Positions 7,160 to 13,502 of a stretch of DNA of 19,206 nucleotides are shown here, piece by piece (the stretch's first letter is position 1; each line of letters begins with the position of its first letter). Made by a program: the position numbers and the translations under genes. This DNA comes from Nitrospira sp. UBA5699 (GTDB lineage Bacteria; Nitrospirota; Nitrospiria; Nitrospirales; Nitrospiraceae): contig DIHJ01000071.1 of NCBI GenBank assembly GCA_002420105.1, forward strand, positions 4,794 through 23,999. The letters are read 5' to 3'. The notes beneath the pieces were generated by a model that ran no database searches, had not been told where the DNA came from, and worked only from the letters and a program-made list of their open reading frames with translations.

Positions 7160-8104
7160 TTATTCCTTGACCGCTTTGGCCCGCTTCTGCAGATAGGCGT
7201 TGCGGACGGCGGTGTAGAGGTCGAGCGTCGCTTCTTCGACGCCCTGGAATTTTTCCAGGTTGCGGGACCGGTCGTTCACGATCTCGCCGACGCGCGCGCC
7301 GAGCTGAACGAAGGTCGAGGTCATACGGTTCTTGTGCGCGATGACGGACGGCACGCCGTCCACCTCGATGATCGGCGCGACCATCCAGTTGACCGGATTG
7401 AGCGCGATATCGCCGATAAAGCCCGTGAAATCGCGGACCGTAAAAGGCGGCAGCAGCGGCAGCACGAGATAGGGGCCCGGTTTGACCCCGTAGAAGCCGA
7501 GCGTCTGCCCGAAATCCTCTTCAGGCGTGACCAGGTCGACGTCCTTCGCGAGGTCGAAAAACCCCGCGATGCCCACCGTGCTGTTGAGCAGAAACCGCCC
7601 CACCTCGATGCCGGCGCCTTTGAGCTTCCCCTGAAAGACGTTGTTCAAGAAGCGCGGCGGAAAGCGGATGTTGTAGAACATGTTGCTGATGCCGACCTGG
7701 ACCAAGTCCGGTATGATGAAGTTGTAGCCCTTGGCCACCGGCTTGAGGATGAATCGATCCACCTGCCGGTTGAACTCGAAGATCTTCGTGTTGAACGGCT
7801 CCCACGGATCGTATTCCTCGCCCGCCTCTTCATCCGCCTTGGCGAAGGGATCGAAGGGTTCCTCCGGCGGAGCGGCGTCCGGTTGAGCCTGCGCAACCGC
7901 CACGGGCGCGTCTGCAAGCGCAGGGCCGTTCGCGTCCGCCACCAGCAACGGGGCGGAGAGACGCGATTCGGGATCCGGGAAAGAGGAACGGCCGTCGGCC
8001 TGGCCGGTCCCGTTTGGAACTCCGGTCCGTCCGACGCAGCCGGTCGACAACAGGACCACAACGCCGAGCACGCAGGCGACACCCGAACGCAACCCAAACC
8101 CCAC
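7160..8104 (-). CDS. mlaA: MlaA (VacJ) family outer-membrane lipoprotein
   Basis: MlaA removes mislaid phospholipids from the outer leaflet of the outer membrane and hands them to MlaC. The start was set at GTG 8104, with AAGGAGG five bases upstream. This gives a lipoprotein signal peptide ending in lipobox LSTGC with Cys23. The longer frame to 8263 would bury the signal and was not used. After an unusually long acidic and Ala/Pro-rich linker (about 24-97) comes the MlaA domain: YDPWEPFNTKIFEFNRQVD (98 on), FLNNVFQGKLKGAGIEVGRFLLNSTVGIAGFFD, then EDFGQTLGFYGVKPGPYLVLPLLPP and RDFTGF. The protein has 314 residues. No mlaBCDEF genes are in the window. Its own promoter is at 8178-8206. Confidence 0.94.
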   Translation of the reverse strand: MGFGLRSGVACVLGVVVLLSTGCVGRTGVPNGTGQADGRSSFPDPESRLSAPLLVADANGPALADAPVAVAQAQPDAAPPEEPFDPFAKADEEAGEEYDPWEPFNTKIFEFNRQVDRFILKPVAKGYNFIIPDLVQVGISNMFYNIRFPPRFLNNVFQGKLKGAGIEVGRFLLNSTVGIAGFFDLAKDVDLVTPEEDFGQTLGFYGVKPGPYLVLPLLPPFTVRDFTGFIGDIALNPVNWMVAPIIEVDGVPSVIAHKNRMTSTFVQLGARVGEIVNDRSRNLEKFQGVEEATLDLYTAVRNAYLQKRAKAVKE

Positions 8105-8177
8105 TCCAGCCTCCTTGTTCCGTGAGGGTACCCGCCAAGCCTCTCCGGAATGCGGAGGCGCGGCATCACCGCCGCGC

Positions 8178-8206
8178 ACTGTACCAAAAGTCACGGCGGC
8201 CGCCAA
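8178..8206 (-). promoter_or_regulatory. Sigma-70-type promoter of mlaA
   Basis: On the minus strand TTGGCG (8206-8201) and TACAGT (8183-8178) are exactly 17 bases apart, and TGG before the -10 makes it an extended -10. The predicted transcript start is near 8171, giving a leader of about 67 bases to the GTG at 8104. The -35 overlaps a 10-base palindrome GGCGGCCGCC (8196-8205), a possible regulator site. Confidence 0.6.
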
Positions 8207-8226
8207 ACTATTTTTCACGGACGGCG

Positions 8227-8988
8227 TCAGGATCGCAGTACGCCTCGTACGAACTCGACCCACTGCCGGAAGTAGGAGGACCCCCCGACTTGGTAGGTAT
8301 TATTATGGTCGGCGCCCTCGATGACATAGAAGGATTTCGGGGGGAGCGCCTTCTCGAACACCTGCCGCCCCAGCTCGAGGGGGATGATGTCGTCCCGATC
8401 GCCGTGGAGGATCAGTTTCGGAAGGGACAACTCCGGCAGACGGTCGATCAACCGGAAATCGCTCCCCAGCAGCCAATGGACCGGAAGCCCGCCGTAGTGA
8501 AATTTCCCGACGGCTTCGATCGACGGAAACGGCGATTCGAGAATCAGCCCGGCCGCCGGCTTGCGGGAGGCGACTTCCGCCGCCACGGCGGCGCCGAGGG
8601 ACCGGCCGAAGATCACGATGCGCTCCGGCCGGATCATCCGCGTCCGCGTGAGGTAGTCGTACGCGCCGATCGCGTCCAAATAGAGCCCTTCCTCCGACGG
8701 TCGCCCCTGACTGCGGCCGTAGCCGCGGTAGTCGAACAGGAAGACCGACAGCCCGAGCCGGTACAGTTCGCGCAGATTGTCCAGACGATTGATGACGTTG
8801 CCGGCGTTGCCGTGGCACCAGAGGATCACCGCGGACGTCGCGGGATTCTCCACATACCAGCCGAAGAGCTTCGCGCCGTCGGCCGCCTGGAACCAGACGT
8901 CCTCGAGCGGCAACCCGCTCTGTGCGCGCCAGTCGCGGTCCTGCCAGGGATCGGGATGAAAGACGAAGAATTGATCGAGAAGGCCCAC
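8227..8988 (-). CDS. Alpha/beta hydrolase (Bem46-like)
   Basis: The 253-residue protein has the alpha/beta-hydrolase core. The oxyanion segment is WCHGNAGNVINRLDN (from 57), followed by FLFDYRGYGRSQGRPSEEGLYLDA. The nucleophile Ser130 sits in FGRSLGAAVA, Asp199 in LHGDRDDIIP and His228 in EGADHNN. This order and the RGYG.S..GRPSEEGLYLD motif are typical of Bem46/YfhR-type hydrolases. The substrate is unknown; esterase or lipase-like activity is inferred. The start is uncertain. GTG 8988 is the only usable start before an in-frame stop at 9067, and it has no Shine-Dalgarno sequence but a TATTCT six bases upstream. Relatives often have an N-terminal membrane helix, which is missing here. It precedes mlaA by about 120 bases. 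Confidence 0.9.
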   Translation of the reverse strand: MGLLDQFFVFHPDPWQDRDWRAQSGLPLEDVWFQAADGAKLFGWYVENPATSAVILWCHGNAGNVINRLDNLRELYRLGLSVFLFDYRGYGRSQGRPSEEGLYLDAIGAYDYLTRTRMIRPERIVIFGRSLGAAVAAEVASRKPAAGLILESPFPSIEAVGKFHYGGLPVHWLLGSDFRLIDRLPELSLPKLILHGDRDDIIPLELGRQVFEKALPPKSFYVIEGADHNNTYQVGGSSYFRQWVEFVRGVLRS

Positions 8989-8994
8989 CGGAGG

Positions 8995-9000
8995 AGAATA
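8995..9000 (-). promoter_or_regulatory. TATTCT, possible -10 of a leaderless hydrolase transcript
   Basis: On the minus strand TATTCT is followed by CCTCCG and then the GTG at 8988, the same six-base spacing as at tdh. No ribosome binding site precedes this GTG. A -35 with good match was not found (TTTCCT at the right distance is weak). Confidence 0.35.
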
Positions 9001-9082
9001 GCCGAACCGATCCGGAGAGGAAAGGGCGCGGGAGGTGACCGGGGAAATACGTCCATTTCGACGGCCTCACGCAAAAATGCTC

Positions 9083-9111
9083 TTGTCACGGTATGATCAC
9101 TTCGCTATAAC
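9083..9111 (+). promoter_or_regulatory. Sigma-70-type promoter of the small lipoprotein
   Basis: TTGTCA (9083-9088) and TATAAC (9106-9111) are 17 bases apart, each with five of six consensus bases. This is one of the clearest promoters in the window. Transcription should begin near 9118, leaving a leader of about 60 bases before the ATG at 9180. Confidence 0.7.
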
Positions 9112-9179
9112 ACGCGCATTCGCATGCCTTGCCGCCTGCACGGTATCGTCTTCATTCCAACGAGGCGATGAGGCCCGTA

Positions 9180-9710
9180 ATGCTACGGAAGATCCTGCCG
9201 ACTCTCATCGGAGTTTCTGCGCCCCTCATCCTCTCGGGCTGTTCGATCGGGATGGCGCTCTCCGGTCATCCGGAGCCAAATTTCGACTACGTCAAGGTGG
9301 GAGCAACTCGGGAGGAGATTGAGTTCGAAATGGATGCGCCGGTGTCGACCCAATCCATGGCCGACGGCACGCAGGAAGCCACATACAAATACGAAGTGGG
9401 GAATACCGTAAACCCCGGGCGAGCCGCGATGTGGGGCTATGCGTGGCTGACCATCATCGGCATTCTTGGAGAGCCGATCTACAGTTTTATCGAGTTGACG
9501 CAGGGACATGACGAAGAAACCAAGGTCGTCTACGGTCCGGATAATCGCGCGATCGCCCTGTCCGGATATACCCCGCCCCCTCTTTCTCCGGAGATGAAAG
9601 CGGCCCAGGAGGAACAGGAGAAGCATATCCGGAAACGCCCGACGCCGCGATCAGACCAACCGCCCGCCTCCGTGCAGCCCGCACCTTCCCAATCGACAAC
9701 CTCTCCGTGA
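9180..9710 (+). CDS. Small lipoprotein, possibly BamE/SmpA-like
   Basis: The 176-residue protein starts with a lipoprotein signal peptide, MLRKILPTLIGVSAPLILSGC, with lipobox LSGC and Cys21. The next segment, DYVKVGATREEIEFEMDAPVS, resembles the helix-turn opening of BamE/SmpA-OmlA and related small lipoproteins. That link is weak. A hydrophobic stretch (MWGYAWLTIIGILGEPIYSFI) follows, and the C-terminus is Pro/Gln/Ser rich and probably unstructured. ATG 9180 was chosen because TGAGG lies six bases upstream. ATG 9168 and TTG 9129 are in frame, but 9129 would put a charged run before the signal. The stop lies seven bases from the convergent DUF4105 gene. The function is unknown. Confidence 0.8.
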   Translation: MLRKILPTLIGVSAPLILSGCSIGMALSGHPEPNFDYVKVGATREEIEFEMDAPVSTQSMADGTQEATYKYEVGNTVNPGRAAMWGYAWLTIIGILGEPIYSFIELTQGHDEETKVVYGPDNRAIALSGYTPPPLSPEMKAAQEEQEKHIRKRPTPRSDQPPASVQPAPSQSTTSP

Positions 9711-9717
9711 GCGCGGG

Positions 9718-11661
9718 CTAGAAGAATGCCTGAAAACTGAAGATCACGTCGTTGTCGTGGTCCCGATGGTTGTAGTCCAGCCGGAGCACGAGGTTCTGCA
9801 ACAGCGTGAACCGCTGGCCCACGGTCCATCGGAAGTCGTCACTCTTCTCTCCGAGCGCATAGCGAAGATACGTGCCCGAGAGGAGCAGCCTCCACCGGTC
9901 GGTGAAGTCCGTCAGCATGCCCGCCGTGCCGCCGCCGCCGATGCGATGGCGTTCTTCATAGGCCTTGCTGTAATTGGCCTCGGCCTCGGCGAACGCGAAG
10001 AACAATTCCCGCCTCATCCAGTGGCTTTCAACCGCCCCGCCGATGCCGCCGTTGAAATAGCCGTTGCTGCAGAGCCGGCACTCGTTGTGCCGAACGGTCT
10101 GCATGCCGATGCCGAATTTCCACGAGGGGGCATGAAACAGTCCGTCCATCGGGGACAACGACACCATGTTGAGCAACGTGAAGCGTTCGAGACGTATCTG
10201 GGAATCGCCGAGGTTCTTGCTGAAACTTGAGTCGCTCCAACTTGTCGGCGCGTACTTTCTCACCGCCAACGACAGCGCCTCGATCTGGGCATCGGGCGTA
10301 TAGCCGTTTTCGGGATCGAGCAGATCGTGATACGCCGCACGAATCGACAACTCGTCGAACGGCTGCTTGTTCCGCCACCCCACCCCGACGCCGGCCCGCG
10401 CGGTGCCGTGTCCCAAGTCCGGTCGATCTGTGAACGGTGTGATCGGAATGGGCTCCGGCTGAAGCTTTATTCCGCTTCGAACGGTCAGAAGGTCCCGATT
10501 TCGGCTTTTGGCCGCCTTGGCCGACTCCGAATCTCCCGTACTTTTCACAAGCAGATAGTCGGACGCAATATCGAGCAGCAAGGCTTGCCTCATCGGCTGG
10601 TACCCGGTAAATGGTTCCGATTTGGCCGAAGACGAGTCCTCCACCAAGCGGTACAGGACATCCCGCTCTTCATGGGTCAACCGATCGCGCTTTCGCCTGA
10701 CCAACGTCGCTCGAGCCGGCCGGTACACGACGTCGCCGACGAGACCGGGGTGGGCCATAATCTGCCGGATTGTGTTCGTCGGGATGGTCACGAAGAGGGA
10801 TTGATCCGTCAGGCGCAGGGACGGCTCGGCCGCTTCGAGCAGAGAGAGAATGTGATACGAGCAATTCTCCTTGAAGAAAAAGTAATCGAAATAGGCATTG
10901 CCCATCTCCCACGCGTGCATCAGCAATCGCCGGAGCTGAATCGGAGAGAGCCGTAGCCGATACTCCCAGATATCCCGATTTTCGAGATCGCGGTACTCCT
11001 GCACCTTCAGGTAGTACGGAATTGTGGAGAAATATCCTTTATAGCCTCCGAACACGCCCTTGATCGCATACTCCGGACCAACATCCGGTGGCAGCTCGGC
11101 CGCATAGTTGAGGGTATAGGCGAGAATGCGCGTCTGTTCCGTTTGGCCCCGCTGGTCGATGCGCAGAAACGTATGCCCGAACATCGAGGATGGATTGTTC
11201 ATAAAGCCGGCGGGGAAGATCATCGTGACCGCGTCAACGTCAAAATCCACGAACCATCGATCGAATCGCTCGCAGATCGTCGGCTTCAGGCGAGTCTCGT
11301 CGAACGCCAGTTTCTCCTTCAACCAGTGATAGCGGGCCACAAATGCGCATTGCGCCGGCTGCTTCGATCGTCCGACGAGTTCGTCAGAAAAGAACCCGGT
11401 CAGGGTGGCTTCAAGCTCGGCGGACGGGTTTGTCTTACCTTCGGAAGACAGGAAGAAGCCCGGATCGTCTTGTTCGCTTTCATATCCGCCGAAGAGGCGT
11501 GGGCGATAATGAAGCAGCACGTGCCATTCCCGCGCTTCCGAGAGGGTCAGAGCCCTGGCCCGGGCGATCAGTTCCCCCGCATAGACTTGTTCCGGATCAG
11601 TGAGCGCCTGAACGTCTGTTGGACGTAAGACGAGGGAGAGGAGAAGGACGATAACTAACAA
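9718..11661 (-). CDS. DUF4105 (Lnb-N-type) protein with C-terminal beta-barrel
   Basis: The protein has 647 residues. A signal peptide (1-19, ending VQA) is followed by a DUF4105 domain. Conserved catalytic-looking residues are His163 in MFGHTFLRID and Cys267 in FFFKENCSYHILSLLE, along with GGYKGYFSTIPYY and WEYRLRLSPIQLRRLL. In Bacteroides, a DUF4105-containing protein named Lnb was reported as a lipoprotein N-acyltransferase (from memory). Lnb has membrane helices at its C-terminus. This protein instead has about 230 residues of alternating polar/hydrophobic strands ending in FSFQAFF, with a terminal Phe as in outer-membrane barrels. The location is therefore probably the outer membrane, with the DUF4105 domain in the periplasm. 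The TTG start at 11661 has no ribosome site and is uncertain. It lies downstream of two DUF3015 genes. Confidence 0.85.
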   Translation of the reverse strand: MLVIVLLLSLVLRPTDVQALTDPEQVYAGELIARARALTLSEAREWHVLLHYRPRLFGGYESEQDDPGFFLSSEGKTNPSAELEATLTGFFSDELVGRSKQPAQCAFVARYHWLKEKLAFDETRLKPTICERFDRWFVDFDVDAVTMIFPAGFMNNPSSMFGHTFLRIDQRGQTEQTRILAYTLNYAAELPPDVGPEYAIKGVFGGYKGYFSTIPYYLKVQEYRDLENRDIWEYRLRLSPIQLRRLLMHAWEMGNAYFDYFFFKENCSYHILSLLEAAEPSLRLTDQSLFVTIPTNTIRQIMAHPGLVGDVVYRPARATLVRRKRDRLTHEERDVLYRLVEDSSSAKSEPFTGYQPMRQALLLDIASDYLLVKSTGDSESAKAAKSRNRDLLTVRSGIKLQPEPIPITPFTDRPDLGHGTARAGVGVGWRNKQPFDELSIRAAYHDLLDPENGYTPDAQIEALSLAVRKYAPTSWSDSSFSKNLGDSQIRLERFTLLNMVSLSPMDGLFHAPSWKFGIGMQTVRHNECRLCSNGYFNGGIGGAVESHWMRRELFFAFAEAEANYSKAYEERHRIGGGGTAGMLTDFTDRWRLLLSGTYLRYALGEKSDDFRWTVGQRFTLLQNLVLRLDYNHRDHDNDVIFSFQAFF

Positions 11662-11682
11662 TGTGGATGACGAACGCAGCTC

Positions 11683-11712
11683 GGGGTCCCGACCCCGAAA
11701 GGTCGGGACCCC
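11683..11712. repeat. Perfect 12-base hairpin between DUF3015 and DUF4105 genes
   Basis: GGGGTCCCGACC (11683-11694) and GGTCGGGACCCC (11701-11712) are exact reverse complements around a six-base loop CCGAAA. It lies between the upstream DUF3015 stop (11724) and the TTG at 11661. There is no T tract on either side, so it may attenuate or stabilise the mRNA, or be a dispersed palindrome, rather than act as an intrinsic terminator. Confidence 0.75.
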
Positions 11713-11723
11713 GCACGATGAGA

Positions 11724-12230
11724 TTAGCGGAGTGAGACCTTAGCCAGCACGGGATGCGCGGCAACGGCGTCATTCAACGCCTTCACCATCGCAACAGGCG
11801 AGGCTTCTCCCGCCTTGACCAACGAGGTGTATCGCTCCTGTGTCATGGCAAAGAATTCCGCCTGATGCTCCGCCGGAACCCCCATCAGCGTCGCCATGGA
11901 GGCCAGGTGTTCGCCGTGTCCCTGCGCCATTTCCTGGGACAGGTTCTCGAAGTTCAGTTCCGCGAACATGACGGTCTTGCTGTCCCCCATGATCTTGCCG
12001 TCATTCGTGCATCCGGAGGTGCCGGTGCTGATCCCGAAGGTCTGGCTCCAGAAGGTGCCGTTGGTCGTGGCCATCAACACCTGCGGGGCGATTTCCTTCT
12101 GACCTTTATAGTCCCCCCAGGCCAGCTTGCCCAGACCGCAACCCGGGCCGGTGTCAGGATTCGCCGCCATTGCAAGGCCGGCCTGCATGCCGAAAAGCAC
12201 CGCCACAGACAACATGAGCACTTTCTTCAT
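11724..12230 (-). CDS. DUF3015 family exported protein, copy 1
   Basis: The 168-residue protein has a signal peptide (1-22 or 23, ending AMA) and then one DUF3015 domain. Characteristic motifs are GPGCGLGKLAWGDYKGQ, QVLMATTNGTFWSQTFGIS and TGTSGC. The two mature cysteines, Cys31 and Cys74, could form a disulphide. The second half is helical: EHLASMATLMGVP, AEFFAMTQERYTSLV, ALNDAVAAHPVL. The biochemical function of DUF3015 is unknown. The start at 12230 has a strong GGAGGAGG site. It has its own promoter (12292-12320), distinct from the second copy upstream. Confidence 0.93.
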   Translation of the reverse strand: MKKVLMLSVAVLFGMQAGLAMAANPDTGPGCGLGKLAWGDYKGQKEIAPQVLMATTNGTFWSQTFGISTGTSGCTNDGKIMGDSKTVMFAELNFENLSQEMAQGHGEHLASMATLMGVPAEHQAEFFAMTQERYTSLVKAGEASPVAMVKALNDAVAAHPVLAKVSLR

Positions 12231-12291
12231 AAGTCCTCCTCCGTTAGTATTGGTTAGGCAACAATGCTACCGGTCTGACCGACTGAGCGGG

Positions 12292-12320
12292 ATTATAGCG
12301 CAATCGATCGAATATGTTGA
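12292..12320 (-). promoter_or_regulatory. Sigma-70-type promoter of DUF3015 copy 1
   Basis: On the minus strand a perfect TATAAT (12297-12292) lies 17 bases downstream of TCAACA (12320-12315, four of six consensus bases). The transcript start is predicted near 12285, with a leader of about 55 bases to the ATG at 12230. Confidence 0.6.
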
Positions 12321-12322
12321 GC

Positions 12323-12362
12323 AAAAAATGCTCGCGCCGGATGCGCCTCATGACGGCGCCGG
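12323..12362 (-). terminator. Possible terminator of DUF3015 copy 2
   Basis: On the minus strand GCGCC and GGCGC arms around GTCATGA lie just after the stop at 12367. They are followed, about 14 bases later, by GAGCATTTTTTGCTC, which holds a six-T run. The arms are only five base pairs and the T run sits away from the stem, so the case is weak. Its position between two genes with separate promoters supports it. Confidence 0.4.
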
Positions 12363-12366
12363 GATG

Positions 12367-12882
12367 TCAGTCGGCGCGCGCGACCTTCGCCAGCACGGGA
12401 TGTCCCGCCATCGCTTCTTGAATCGCTTGCAGCATCGCCAGCGCCGTCGTGTCTTCCGACTGAACCAACGACGCGTATTTTTCCTGGACCAGCGAGAAAA
12501 ACACCGGCTGCTCGTCGACCGGCACCCCCAGCAACGTGGCGAGGGACGCAAGATGCTCCCCTTCTCCTCTGGCCATTTCCTGCTTGAGACTTTCGAACGC
12601 CCCGCCGGCCAGATTGACATGCTTGTTTTTCATGATCACGCCGTCGTTCGTGCAACCCGACGTCCCCGAAGAAATCCCGAAGGTCTGACTCCAGAACGTC
12701 CCGTTCGTCGTCGCCATGAAAATCTGCGGCGCAATTTGTTTTTGGCCCCCGTAATCCGACCAGGCCAGCTTGCCCAATCCGCAACCCGGGCCGTTGTCCG
12801 GATTGCCCAGCGCGAACGCGATTCCTGTCTGCAAGACGGCCGCGAGCACCGCGACCGCCAGGCCGTTCACCAGCAACTTCAT
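12367..12882 (-). CDS. DUF3015 family exported protein, copy 2
   Basis: The 171-residue protein is a close paralogue of its neighbour. The start at 12882 has AAGGAGG seven bases upstream and gives a normal signal peptide (MKLLVNG to IAFA). The frame continues upstream to 12966, but that part lacks a ribosome site and a signal. The domain repeats GPGCGLGKLAWSDYGGQK, QIFMATTNGTFWSQTFGISSGTSGC and EHLASLATLLGVP. Cysteines 34 and 77 match Cys31 and Cys74 of copy 1. The two copies diverge most in the middle (VNLAGGAFESLKQEMARG) and at the tail. A tandem duplication is the simplest origin. An imperfect TGCAT/ATGCA inverted repeat lies in its leader. Confidence 0.93.
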   Translation of the reverse strand: MKLLVNGLAVAVLAAVLQTGIAFALGNPDNGPGCGLGKLAWSDYGGQKQIAPQIFMATTNGTFWSQTFGISSGTSGCTNDGVIMKNKHVNLAGGAFESLKQEMARGEGEHLASLATLLGVPVDEQPVFFSLVQEKYASLVQSEDTTALAMLQAIQEAMAGHPVLAKVARAD

Positions 12883-12992
12883 CTGATCGCCTCCTTGTTT
12901 CTGCATGAACAATGCATGCCCTCGGTGATAGTTTTTTATATAACCGATCGTGCCGTTCGGGACCATGAAAAGTGCGTTTCCCCCCTGCGCGT

Positions 12993-13502
12993 CTAGACGG
13001 ACTCCGCGCGATCCCGCAACGGAATGAGCCGCGGGACGAACCGGCCGTTCCGCAGAGAGAGGATGCCCAGACCCCGCGGCAGCGTGAATCGCTTGGGGCC
13101 GGCCGAACCGGGATTCACCAGCAGCGTCGTGCCGAACCGTTCCACCTTCGGACGGTGCGTGTGGCCGAAAATACAGAGATCCGGCCGCTCGCGTTCGAGA
13201 TACGCGCGGCCCTCCCCGGTCAACTTGCCGCCCGCGTAGAGGACGTGACGGATCGCGATGCGCCGGCCCGCCAGTTTCACGATGCGTTCGGAAGGAAACC
13301 CGCTTCGTCCGTATCCGTCGACGTTGCCGGACACCGCCGTCACGGGCGCGATCGCGCGCAGTTGTTTGAGCACGGAGCGCCCTCCGATATCCCCGGCATG
13401 GAGAATCCGGGCCACGCCCCGGAAATGCCGGAGGATCGCCGGATCGAACAGACCGTGCGTGTCGGCGATGATGCCGATGCGCAGGGATCGCACCCGGCTC
13501 AT
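12993..13502 (-). CDS. YfcE/MJ0936-family metallophosphoesterase
   Basis: The 169-residue protein is a small calcineurin-like phosphodiesterase with metal-binding motifs in order: Asp14-Thr-His16 (IIADTHGLFD), Gly-Asp38 (LHAGDIGG), Gly-Asn60 (AVSGNVDGYG), His86 and GHTHRP (113-118), then VNPGSAG. It probably hydrolyses phosphodiesters or cyclic nucleotides with two metal ions in the cytoplasm. The substrate is unknown. The start at 13502 overlaps the stop of the M48 gene in ATGA, so translation is coupled. The frame continues upstream to 13550, but the ATGA start leads straight into the family motif. Confidence 0.92.
   Translation of the reverse strand: MSRVRSLRIGIIADTHGLFDPAILRHFRGVARILHAGDIGGRSVLKQLRAIAPVTAVSGNVDGYGRSGFPSERIVKLAGRRIAIRHVLYAGGKLTGEGRAYLERERPDLCIFGHTHRPKVERFGTTLLVNPGSAGPKRFTLPRGLGILSLRNGRFVPRLIPLRDRAESV

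Noticed and set aside
8105..8263. N-terminal extension of mlaA to 8263
   Set aside because: The GTG at 8104 has a strong ribosome site and yields a correct lipoprotein signal peptide. The extension also covers the likely promoter.
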